DNA of 15,276 bases from Pseudomonadota bacterium (lineage in GTDB: Bacteria > Pseudomonadota > Gammaproteobacteria > Steroidobacterales > Steroidobacteraceae), in the NCBI GenBank assembly GCA_018241455.1, contig JAFEDW010000018.1, positions 1 to 15,276 of the forward strand, written 5' to 3'. The position numbers and the translations under genes were made by a program. This document shows positions 7,509 to 14,186 of this stretch, piece after piece (within the stretch, counting starts at the first letter, position 1; every line of letters starts with the position of its first letter). Under the pieces are notes generated by a model. That model was not told where the DNA came from and did not search any database. It saw nothing but the letters and a program-made list of their open reading frames with translations.

Positions 7509-7865
7509 ATGCCAACACTTTTCGAACGCATCGTTGCCGGGGAACTGCCGGCCGACGTGGTCTACCGCGACGAGCGCGTCACGGCCTTCCGCGACATCCA
7601 CCCGCGCGCACCAGTCCATATCCTGATCGTGCCGAACAAGCCTATTCCCACGGCGAACGACATAGCCGATGCCGACGAGGCACTCATCGGCCACCTGTAC
7701 ACGGTGGCGCGCGACCTGGCGCGCCGCGAAGGCATCGCCGAGAACGGCTACCGACTGATCATCAACTGCAACGCGCACGGCGGCCAGGAGGTGTACCACC
7801 TGCACGTGCACCTGCTCGGCGGCCGGCCGCTGGGACCCATGCTCCAGTCAATGGTGGTGAAATGA
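7509..7865 (+). CDS. hinT: HIT-family purine nucleoside phosphoramidase HinT
   Basis: HinT is a small cytoplasmic histidine-triad hydrolase acting on adenosine phosphoramidates and aminoacyl-adenylates such as lysyl-AMP. The 118-residue protein has the histidine triad as HLHVHLLGG (His97, His99, His101; His99 is expected to be the nucleophile). It also has the N-terminal FERIVAGELPADVVYRD segment and AFRDIHPRAPVHILIVP, both typical of the bacterial Hint branch rather than Fhit or GalT. The C terminus has the GRPLGPM motif seen in E. coli HinT. The ATG at 7509 has only a short AGG eight bases upstream. The stop overlaps the pip start (ATGA), so the two are one transcription unit. It is on the opposite strand to all its neighbours except pip. 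Confidence 0.95.
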   Translation: MPTLFERIVAGELPADVVYRDERVTAFRDIHPRAPVHILIVPNKPIPTANDIADADEALIGHLYTVARDLARREGIAENGYRLIINCNAHGGQEVYHLHVHLLGGRPLGPMLQSMVVK

Positions 7866-8842
7866 AGACGAAATCCGCGCTCTATCCGCCGATCACGCCC
7901 TATCGCAAGGGGCGCTTGCGCGTCTCGCCGGTGCACGAGCTGTACTTCGAGGAAAGCGGCAACCCCCGCGGCAAGCCGGTCGTGTTCCTGCACGGCGGCC
8001 CGGGCGGCGGCACGAGCCCGGCGATGCGCCGGTTCTTCAATCCGCGCCGCTACCGCATCGTGCTGTTCGACCAGCGCGGTTGCGGCAAGAGCCGCCCGCA
8101 CGCCTCGCTGGTCGCGAACACCACGTGGGACCTGGTCGAAGACATCGAGAAGCTGCGCGAGCACTTGGGAATTCGGCGCTGGCAAGTGTTCGGCGGATCG
8201 TGGGGCTCGACGCTGGCGCTCGCCTACGCGCAGCGCCATCCGCGCCGCGTCACGGAACTCGTGCTGCGCGGCATCTTCCTGCTGCGCCGCTCGGAGCTCG
8301 AGTGGTTCTACCAGGATGAACTCGGCGCGGCCTCGCTGTTCCCCGACCTGTGGGAGAAATTCATCGCGCCGATCCCCAGGGCTGAACGCCGCGACATGAT
8401 GCGCGCCTATTACCGCCGCCTCACTTCGCGCAACGCCGCGACGCGCGCCCGCGCCGCCTACGCCTGGTCGGTGTGGGAAGCGGCCACCAGCTACCTGCGC
8501 GCCAAGGAAACCGACATCGCCAAGTTCGGCGACCCCGACGTCGCCGCGGCCTTCGCCCGCATCGAGTGCCACTACTTCGTCAACCGCGGGTTCCTGAAGC
8601 ACGAAGATCAACTGCTGCGCGACGTGCGCAGGATCCGCCACATTCCGGGCGTCATCGTGCAGGGACGCTACGACGTCGTCTGCCCCGCGCGCAGCGCCTG
8701 GGCGCTGCACCGCGCCTGGCCGGAAGCCGACTTGCGCATGGTGCCGGATGCCGGCCATTCAGCCTTCGAGCCCGGGAATGCGCGCGAGTTGGTGGCCGCG
8801 ACAGATCGATACGCGCGGCGTGGGGTGCGACGGCGGCGCTGA
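7862..8842 (+). CDS. pip: Proline iminopeptidase, alpha/beta hydrolase (S33)
   Basis: This enzyme releases N-terminal proline from peptides in the cytoplasm. The 326-residue protein is collinear with Xanthomonas-type Pip. It has the oxyanion segment VVFLHGGPGGG (40-50), DQRGCGKSRPH (70-80), the nucleophile elbow GGSWGS (111-116, Ser113), Asp271 in VQGRYDVVCP and His299 in PDAGHSAFEP. The cap domain between about 135 and 255 has the usual FYQDELG and WEAATS features. The ATG overlaps the hinT stop by four bases. The C terminus ends in a short arginine-rich tail (ARRGVRRRR). It converges on the HExxH gene with only 18 bases between the stops, leaving little room for a separate terminator. The general family is certain; peptide specificity is inferred. 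Confidence 0.95.
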   Translation: MKTKSALYPPITPYRKGRLRVSPVHELYFEESGNPRGKPVVFLHGGPGGGTSPAMRRFFNPRRYRIVLFDQRGCGKSRPHASLVANTTWDLVEDIEKLREHLGIRRWQVFGGSWGSTLALAYAQRHPRRVTELVLRGIFLLRRSELEWFYQDELGAASLFPDLWEKFIAPIPRAERRDMMRAYYRRLTSRNAATRARAAYAWSVWEAATSYLRAKETDIAKFGDPDVAAAFARIECHYFVNRGFLKHEDQLLRDVRRIRHIPGVIVQGRYDVVCPARSAWALHRAWPEADLRMVPDAGHSAFEPGNARELVAATDRYARRGVRRRR

Positions 8843-8860
8843 ATCCTGCGCAAACCGAGG

Positions 8861-9346
8861 CTATGCGTCCCGCAGGCCGCCGGTCAGCGCCGCATCTGCA
8901 TCGATGATGCCGTGCGCCTGCAACCATTCCCTCGCGCCTTCCGCATCCTGCTCGAACCAGGCGCGCGTGCTGCCGAGCCGGAAGCTGTAGCCCCACTCGT
9001 CCATGTCCCGGAAGGCGCGCTCGCGGCCGAAGCCGCGCACGCCGTCGGCGAGCAACACCTGCAGGTAGCACACGGCATGCTCCTCGTCGTCATCGCCGCC
9101 AGCATCGCGGTCGAGGCCGACGCGGCGTTCGGGCGTCATGCAGATGAAGTGCGCCGCCTCGTGCAGGATCGAATGGATCGGCGTGTCGTGCCGCGCCAGC
9201 AGCGTGCTGCCCTTCAGGCCCGCCTCGCTCTCGCCCCAGTACGAACCCGGGATCGCATCGCCCGCAGCGACCAGCCGCAGGTCGAGGCCATAGGCGTACA
9301 GCAGCCGCGCCAGCGCGCCGTGATCGCAATCGGCCAGCCGCAGCAT
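8861..9346 (-). CDS. Small HExxH-motif protein of unknown function
   Basis: I cannot name this 161-residue protein. It contains HEAAH at residues 62-66, preceded by TPIHSIL, a typical zinc-metalloprotease helix. About 22 residues later an acidic patch GGDDDEEHAVCYLQ (83-96) offers a glutamate as third ligand, an arrangement seen in gluzincin-like proteins such as ImmA/IrrE. The N-terminal part has GSYWGESEAGLKG (34-46), and the C-terminal half has DEWGYSFRLGSTRAWFEQD (116-134). There is no signal peptide or membrane segment, so it should be cytoplasmic. The ATG at 9346 has an in-frame TAG nine bases upstream, which fixes the upstream limit. It lies 60 bases after lptE on the same strand, probably the last gene of the leuS-lptE unit. 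Catalytic activity is inference; the motif could also be structural. Confidence 0.8.
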   Translation of the reverse strand: MLRLADCDHGALARLLYAYGLDLRLVAAGDAIPGSYWGESEAGLKGSTLLARHDTPIHSILHEAAHFICMTPERRVGLDRDAGGDDDEEHAVCYLQVLLADGVRGFGRERAFRDMDEWGYSFRLGSTRAWFEQDAEGAREWLQAHGIIDADAALTGGLRDA

Positions 9347-9406
9347 GCTGCGCTACAGCCCGTTCATTCCCGTGACCTGCTCATGCCCAGCGCGCTTACG
9401 CGGACC

Positions 9407-9892
9407 CTACAGCGTCGCCAACCGGCGCATGATCAGCGCCACCAGGTCGTCGGCGAGCGCCTGTTGCAGCACGTCGTGCTCGCGCTGCTTGGCGAGCAGC
9501 GTGGTCTCATCGAAGCTGTACTCGCGCGTCAGCGTGTGCGTCTCGGCCGGCAACAGCTCGCGCCCCTGGTACTCGACCGACAACTGCACGCGATAGCTCA
9601 ACTGGTACGCAGTCGGAATATTGCGCGCCGACACCGTCAGCACCTTCTCGCTCGCGACGTCGTCGATGATGCGGATCGTCGCCGCGCCATCGAACGGACC
9701 ATCGAGCCGCGCGCCGGACCTGAGCAGCGAGGCGCGCAGCGAGGCGTAGAAATCGGTCTGCGTGTCGCGGGCCTGGATCTGGGCGCTGGCCAGCGAGCGC
9801 GGCAGCGGGTGAGTGCCCTGCAGGTGGAATCCGCAGCCCTGCAGCAACAGGGTCGCGAGCGCGGACGTCAACAGTGTCCGTGCGGCGCGCAT
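9407..9892 (-). CDS. lptE: LPS-assembly lipoprotein LptE
   Basis: LptE is the outer-membrane lipoprotein that plugs and helps assemble the LptD translocon, delivering LPS to the cell surface. The 161-residue precursor has a signal peptide with lipobox LQGC and lipidated Cys20, followed by GFHLQGTHPLP, the family's usual start of the mature domain. The rest is predicted alternating alpha/beta with LSYRVQLSVEYQG and a C-terminal helix (LQQALADDLVALIMRRL). Sequence conservation in this family is low, so the call also rests on position: the ATG at 9892 shares a base with the leuS stop (TGATG), the canonical leuS-lptE junction. Unusually, holA is not the next gene; the HExxH gene and the opposing hinT-pip pair lie between. 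Confidence 0.93.
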   Translation of the reverse strand: MRAARTLLTSALATLLLQGCGFHLQGTHPLPRSLASAQIQARDTQTDFYASLRASLLRSGARLDGPFDGAATIRIIDDVASEKVLTVSARNIPTAYQLSYRVQLSVEYQGRELLPAETHTLTREYSFDETTLLAKQREHDVLQQALADDLVALIMRRLATL

Positions 9893-12558
9893 CAGACCAC
9901 GATGTTCAGCAGTTTGCCGGGCACGTAGACCACGCGCCGCGGCGGGGCTTCGCCGGCGAACCGGCGCACGCTCTCGTCGGCCAGCGCCGCGGCCTGCGCC
10001 GTCGCCTGGTCGGCCCCGCTCGCCACCTGCACGCGGCCGCGCAGCTTACCGTTGACCTGCACGATGATCTCGACCGTGTCCTGCTTCAGCGCGGCGGCAT
10101 CGGGCTGCGGCCAGCTCTCGTCGATCAGCGCGCCCTCGTGGCCGAGCGCGTGCCAGAGCTCGTGGCAGATGTGCGGCACCATCGGCGAAAGGCACAGCAC
10201 GATGATCTCGAGCGCCTCGTGCCGCGCCGCACGCGCCGCCGAACCGGCCTCGTCGTAGCGGCTCACCGCATTCAGCAGTTCCATCGTCGCGGCGATCGCG
10301 GTGTTGAACACGCGCCGGCGCGCGATATCGCCGGTGACGCGCTCGAGCGTGTGGTGCGATTGCCGGCGCAGCTGCGCGGCGGCGGCGCTGAGTGATGCGT
10401 TGGGCGACGCGCCGGCCGGCGCGCCTGCCGCGCCCGCCACGATCTTGATCAGGCCCTGGTGCCGCTCGACCGGCGCCGCGCTCACATGCTCATGCACTGC
10501 CTTCCACAGGCGCCTGAGGAACCGGTACTGCCCCTGCACCCCTTCCTCGGACCATTCGAGCGTCTGCTCGGGGGGCGAGGCGAACATCATGAACAGGCGC
10601 GCGGTGTCGGCGCCGTATTTCTCCACCATGCTCTGCGGGTCGACGCCGTTGTTCTTCGACTTCGACATCGTGCCCAGGCCGCCCTGCTCGACGGGCGCAT
10701 TGTCGTTCATCCAGATGGCGGTGCGCGCTCCGGCCGCGTCGGTGCGCAGCTCGACTTCGGCCGGATTGATGAACTGGCGCCGGCCCGCCGCGGGCTGGCG
10801 GTAATAGATGTGGTTCAGCACCATGCCCTGCGTCAGCAGCTTCGAGAACGGCTCGGCGAGCCTCAGCAGCCCCATGTCGCGCATCGCGCGCGTCCAGAAG
10901 CGCGAGTACAGCAAATGCAAAATCGCGTGCTCGATGCCGCCGATGTACTGGTCGACCGGCAACCAGTACTGCACGCGCTCATCGACCGGCGCGGCGTGCT
11001 GGTCGCTGCTGGCGAAACGCAGGAAATACCACGACGAATCGACGAAGGTGTCCATCGTGTCGGTTTCGCGGCGCGCGCTCTTGCCGCACTTCGGGCAGGC
11101 GCAGTCGAGGAACGCCGCGGATTTCGCCAGCGGATTGCCCGAGCCATCCGGCACCAGGTCTTCGGGCAGGCGCACCGGCAGGTCGGCATCGGGCACCGGC
11201 ACTTCACCGCAAGCGGCGCAGTGCACCAGCGGAATCGGGCAGCCCCAGTAGCGCTGGCGCGAGATGCCCCAGTCGCGCAGGCGCCATTGCACCCGCTTCG
11301 CGCCGAGCTTGCGCTGTTCGAGCGCCGCGGCAATCTTGTCGACCGCCGCGTCGAAATCGAGCCCGGAAAATTCGCCTGAGTTGATCGTGATGCCGTGCGC
11401 GGCGTATTCGGGCAGCCATTCCGCGCCGACCTGCTGCCACGCCGCGCCCGCCGGCCGCACCACGGTCGGTATCGCAAGGCCATTGCGCTGCGCGAACTCG
11501 AAGTCGCGCTCATCGTGCGCCGGCACGCCCATGACCGCGCCCTCGCCGTAGCTCATCAGCACGTAGTTCGCGACCCACACTTCGATCGGCTCACCGGTGA
11601 GCGGATGGCTCACGTGGAGCCCGGTCGGAAGCCCGCGCTTCTCGAGCGTGGCGACATCGGCTTCCATCGTGCTGCCGCGGCGACACTCGGCCACGAACTC
11701 GGCCAGCGCAGCGCTGCGCGCCGCCGCTGCGGTGGCCAACGGATGCTCGGCCGACACGGCGACGAAGCTGACGCCGAACAGCGTGTCGACGCGCGTCGTG
11801 AAGACCTTGAGGGCGCCCTCGCCGCCGAGCGCCGCGCGCGTGTCGTCGGCATATGGAAACGACACATCACAGCCTTCGCTCCGGCCGATCCAGTTGGCCT
11901 GCATCGTGCGCACGCGCTCGGGCCAGCCGTCCAAGCCCTCGAGCGCGCCGAGCAGTTCCTCGGCATAGGCCGTGATGCGCAGGTAGTACATCGGGATCTC
12001 GCGCTTCTCGACCAGTGCGCCGGTGCGCCAGCCGCGCCCGTCGATGACCTGTTCGTTGGCTAGCACGGTCTGGTCGATCGGATCCCAGTTGACGACGCCG
12101 GTCTTCTTGTAGGCGATGCCGCGCTCGCGCATACGCAGGAACAGCCACTGGTTCCAGCGGTAGTAATCCGGGTCGCAGGTGGCGAGCTCGCGGCTCCAGT
12201 CGAGGCCGAAGCCGAGCGCCTGGAGTTGCCGCTTCATGTAGGCGATGTTCTCGCGCGTCCAGCGCGCCGGCGGCACGCCGTTGGCGATCGCGGCGTTTTC
12301 GGCCGGCAGGCCGAACGCATCCCAACCCATCGGCTGCAGCACGTTCAGCCCCTGCATGCGCATGAAGCGCGCCAGCACGTCGCCGATCGTGTAGTTGCGC
12401 ACGTGGCCCATGTGCAGCCGGCCCGACGGATACGGGAACATCGACAGGCAATAGTACTTGCCGCGGCCGGCGCTCTCGCGGGCCGCGAACGTGCCGTGCG
12501 AATCCCAATAGTCTTGCGCGGCGCGCTCGACGGCGGCCGGATCGTAGCGCTCCTGCAT
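9892..12558 (-). CDS. leuS: Leucyl-tRNA synthetase
   Basis: Class I synthetase that activates leucine and charges tRNA-Leu, with an editing domain that clears mischarged products. The 888-residue protein has the HIGH motif as HMGH (49-52, in RLHMGHVRNY). The CP1 editing domain lies near 225-420, with TTRVDTLFG and the YGEGAVMGVPAHDERDF core. Zinc-domain cysteine pairs are at 447/450 and 488/491. Other landmarks are ETDTMDTFVDSSWYF and the KMSKS loop as TMSKSKNNG (630-638). Here the first lysine of KMSKS is Thr, while the important second lysine is kept. The anticodon-binding and C-terminal domains are complete, ending in KLLNIVV. The ATG at 12558 has AGGA close upstream. A segment near 705-725 rich in Ala and Gly is a small lineage-specific loop. 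Confidence 0.98.
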   Translation of the reverse strand: MQERYDPAAVERAAQDYWDSHGTFAARESAGRGKYYCLSMFPYPSGRLHMGHVRNYTIGDVLARFMRMQGLNVLQPMGWDAFGLPAENAAIANGVPPARWTRENIAYMKRQLQALGFGLDWSRELATCDPDYYRWNQWLFLRMRERGIAYKKTGVVNWDPIDQTVLANEQVIDGRGWRTGALVEKREIPMYYLRITAYAEELLGALEGLDGWPERVRTMQANWIGRSEGCDVSFPYADDTRAALGGEGALKVFTTRVDTLFGVSFVAVSAEHPLATAAAARSAALAEFVAECRRGSTMEADVATLEKRGLPTGLHVSHPLTGEPIEVWVANYVLMSYGEGAVMGVPAHDERDFEFAQRNGLAIPTVVRPAGAAWQQVGAEWLPEYAAHGITINSGEFSGLDFDAAVDKIAAALEQRKLGAKRVQWRLRDWGISRQRYWGCPIPLVHCAACGEVPVPDADLPVRLPEDLVPDGSGNPLAKSAAFLDCACPKCGKSARRETDTMDTFVDSSWYFLRFASSDQHAAPVDERVQYWLPVDQYIGGIEHAILHLLYSRFWTRAMRDMGLLRLAEPFSKLLTQGMVLNHIYYRQPAAGRRQFINPAEVELRTDAAGARTAIWMNDNAPVEQGGLGTMSKSKNNGVDPQSMVEKYGADTARLFMMFASPPEQTLEWSEEGVQGQYRFLRRLWKAVHEHVSAAPVERHQGLIKIVAGAAGAPAGASPNASLSAAAAQLRRQSHHTLERVTGDIARRRVFNTAIAATMELLNAVSRYDEAGSAARAARHEALEIIVLCLSPMVPHICHELWHALGHEGALIDESWPQPDAAALKQDTVEIIVQVNGKLRGRVQVASGADQATAQAAALADESVRRFAGEAPPRRVVYVPGKLLNIVV

Positions 12559-12577
12559 GGGTCCTAGAATACACGAA

Positions 12578-12609
12578 GCGGCCGGCCCGCCTCTTGCGGA
12601 ACCGGCCGC
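12578..12609 (-). terminator. Candidate terminator hairpin after the Do-type protease gene
   Basis: On the minus strand GCGGCCGG and CCGGCCGC form a perfect 8-base stem around a 16-base loop. The loop contains an inner CCGC/GCGG pairing. It begins 48 bases after the protease stop codon and ends 19 bases before the leuS start. The following TTCGTGTATT is only moderately U-rich, so termination may be partial. The hairpin could also act as a leader structure for leuS. Confidence 0.45.
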
Positions 12610-12624
12610 CGTGGTGGATCGCGG

Positions 12625-12641
12625 CGCCGCTCGAAGCGGCG
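12625..12641 (-). other. Small stem-loop in the protease-leuS gap
   Basis: A 7-base stem with a 3-base loop (CGCCGCT, TCG, AGCGGCG on the minus strand) lies between the protease stop and the larger hairpin. It may help block 3' exonucleases or be part of the termination region. In such GC-rich DNA a 7-base palindrome can also occur by chance. Confidence 0.3.
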
Positions 12642-12657
12642 GCCTGCGCGCAGCGCG

Positions 12658-14166
12658 CTAGTCGAGCTGCACGGTGACGATGCGCTGCTGGCTGACGCCC
12701 TGCGACGGGTCGTAGCTCTGCACCAGCAACGCGATCGAGCGGCCCGCCTTGCGAACCGCCTCGCGCAGCTCGGCGACCGAACCGACGCGCGTGCGGTTGG
12801 CGCCGAGGATGACCTCGCCGGCACGCAGTCCCGCTTCGGCCGATGGCCCGTCGGTGTCGGTGATGACGACGCTGCCGGTGGTGTGGAGCTGCGATTTCTC
12901 GGCCGCGCTCAGCTCGCGCACCGAGAGGCCCAGCGCGTCGAGCTTGTCGCTGTCCTTGCCGCCGGCGCTGGTGCGCGACACGCTGCCCTTGTCCTTCAGT
13001 TCCTCGACGATGACCGGGATGTGGCGCGTACCCTGGCCGCGCCAGATCTCGAGGTCGGCCTGGTTGCCGGGCTTGATGCCGGCGATGATCTCCGGCAGCT
13101 CGGAGGACTGCTCGATCTTGCGGCCGTTGACGCCGAGGATGATGTCTTCCGGCTTGAGGCCGGCCTTGTCGGCCGGCCCGCCGGCGTCGACCGAGCTCAC
13201 CGCCGCGCCGCGCGGCCGGTCGAGCCCGAAGCTCTCGGCCAGCGCCGCGGTGACCGGCTGGATGGCCACGCCGATGCGGCCGCGCGTCACGTGGCCGGTG
13301 GCGGCCAGCTGCAGGCGCACGTTGTTGGCGATGTCGATCGGGATCGCGAACGACAGGCCGGCGTAGCTGCCGGTGTTGCTGTAGATCTGCGAGTTGATGC
13401 CGACCACTTCGCCGTTCATGTTGAACAGCGGACCGCCCGAGTTGCCCGGATTCACGGCCACGTCGGTCTGGATGAAATTCACGTAGTTGTAGCCCGAACT
13501 GCCGGGCACCGGGCGGCCCAGCGCGCTGACGATGCCTGCGGTGACGCTGTTCTGGAAGTTGAACGGCGAGCCGATTGCGATGACCCATTCACCGGGCCGC
13601 AGCTTCGATGGGTCGCCGATGCGCACCGTCGGCAGGTTCTTCGCCTCGATCTTCAGCAGCGCGACATCGGATTTGTCGTCGCTCCCGATCACCTTGGCCT
13701 GGAACTCACGCCGGTCGGTGAGCCGCACGGTGACGCGCGTGGCGTTGTCGACCACGTGCGTATTGGTGAGGATGTAGCCGTCCGGGCTGACGATGAAACC
13801 CGAGCCCACGCCTTCCTCGGGCGGTTGGTTGCGGGGCTGGCGGTTCTGGAACTGGCGGAAGAAATCGCTGAACGGATCGTTGTCGTCGGAGAACGGGTTG
13901 GAGAAGCCTTGCACGCGCTGGCGCTTCTCGACCACGGTGACGTTGACGACCGCCGGACCGACCTGCGCCACGAGGTTGGCGAAGTCGGGCAGGTTGCGCA
14001 CCAGCGGCGTGGCCGGCACGGCGGTGGCGGCTGGGGGTTCATTGGCCGCGGCGGGAGCCTGCGGTGCCGCCGGGGCCGCGGTCGAGGCCTGCGGCGCGCA
14101 ACCCGTCAGCAGCGTGACGGCCAGCACGACGCTGACCAGGCGGGGGGCAATGGACTCATGTGACAT
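12658..14166 (-). CDS. DegP/MucD-type serine protease with lipoprotein signal
   Basis: A Do-family (HtrA) protease for periplasmic quality control. The 502-residue precursor has a hydrophobic N terminus ending in a lipobox LTGC, with Cys23 as the predicted lipidation site. A Pro/Ala-rich linker follows (about 24-56). The trypsin-like domain has His137 in LTNTHVVD, Asp167 in SDVALLKI and Ser243 in NPGNSGGPLFN. The LA-loop region at 85-118 (NPFSDDNDPFSDFFRQF) is characteristic of DegP/MucD. Two PDZ domains follow (about 295-390 and 408-495). The ATG at 14166 has GGAG ten bases upstream and lies 20 bases after the lnt stop, so it is probably cotranscribed with lnt. A lipid anchor is unusual, as most DegP proteins are soluble in the periplasm. 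With Ala at position +2 there is no Lol-avoidance Asp, so by the E. coli rule it would be sent to the outer membrane. Confidence 0.95.
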   Translation of the reverse strand: MSHESIAPRLVSVVLAVTLLTGCAPQASTAAPAAPQAPAAANEPPAATAVPATPLVRNLPDFANLVAQVGPAVVNVTVVEKRQRVQGFSNPFSDDNDPFSDFFRQFQNRQPRNQPPEEGVGSGFIVSPDGYILTNTHVVDNATRVTVRLTDRREFQAKVIGSDDKSDVALLKIEAKNLPTVRIGDPSKLRPGEWVIAIGSPFNFQNSVTAGIVSALGRPVPGSSGYNYVNFIQTDVAVNPGNSGGPLFNMNGEVVGINSQIYSNTGSYAGLSFAIPIDIANNVRLQLAATGHVTRGRIGVAIQPVTAALAESFGLDRPRGAAVSSVDAGGPADKAGLKPEDIILGVNGRKIEQSSELPEIIAGIKPGNQADLEIWRGQGTRHIPVIVEELKDKGSVSRTSAGGKDSDKLDALGLSVRELSAAEKSQLHTTGSVVITDTDGPSAEAGLRAGEVILGANRTRVGSVAELREAVRKAGRSIALLVQSYDPSQGVSQQRIVTVQLD

Positions 14167-14186
14167 ATCGGTAATGCTCCAAATCT

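Noticed and set aside
7748..8758. 336-codon minus-strand open frame opposite hinT and pip
   Set aside because: The plus strand carries complete HIT and alpha/beta hydrolase motifs; the minus frame has no recognisable features.
8845..8876. Inverted repeat CCTGCG/CGCAGG between the convergent pip and HExxH genes as a bidirectional terminator
   Set aside because: The stem is only 6 bases with a 20-base loop, there is no T-run on either side, and half of it lies in coding sequence.
8912..9928. 338-codon plus-strand open frame across the HExxH and lptE genes
   Set aside because: It has low-complexity Arg/Ala/Gln composition and covers two well-supported genes on the other strand, including a lipobox and a TGATG junction.
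12566..12571. Possible -10 box TATTCT for leuS on the minus strand
   Set aside because: No -35 box is found 16-18 bases upstream, and the transcript would start almost at the ATG. The match is too weak to annotate.
12883..14163. 426-codon open frame on the plus strand opposite the Do-type protease gene
   Set aside because: It is a composition artefact of GC-rich coding DNA: rich in Arg, Ala, Asp and His, without motifs. The opposite strand encodes an unmistakable protease.
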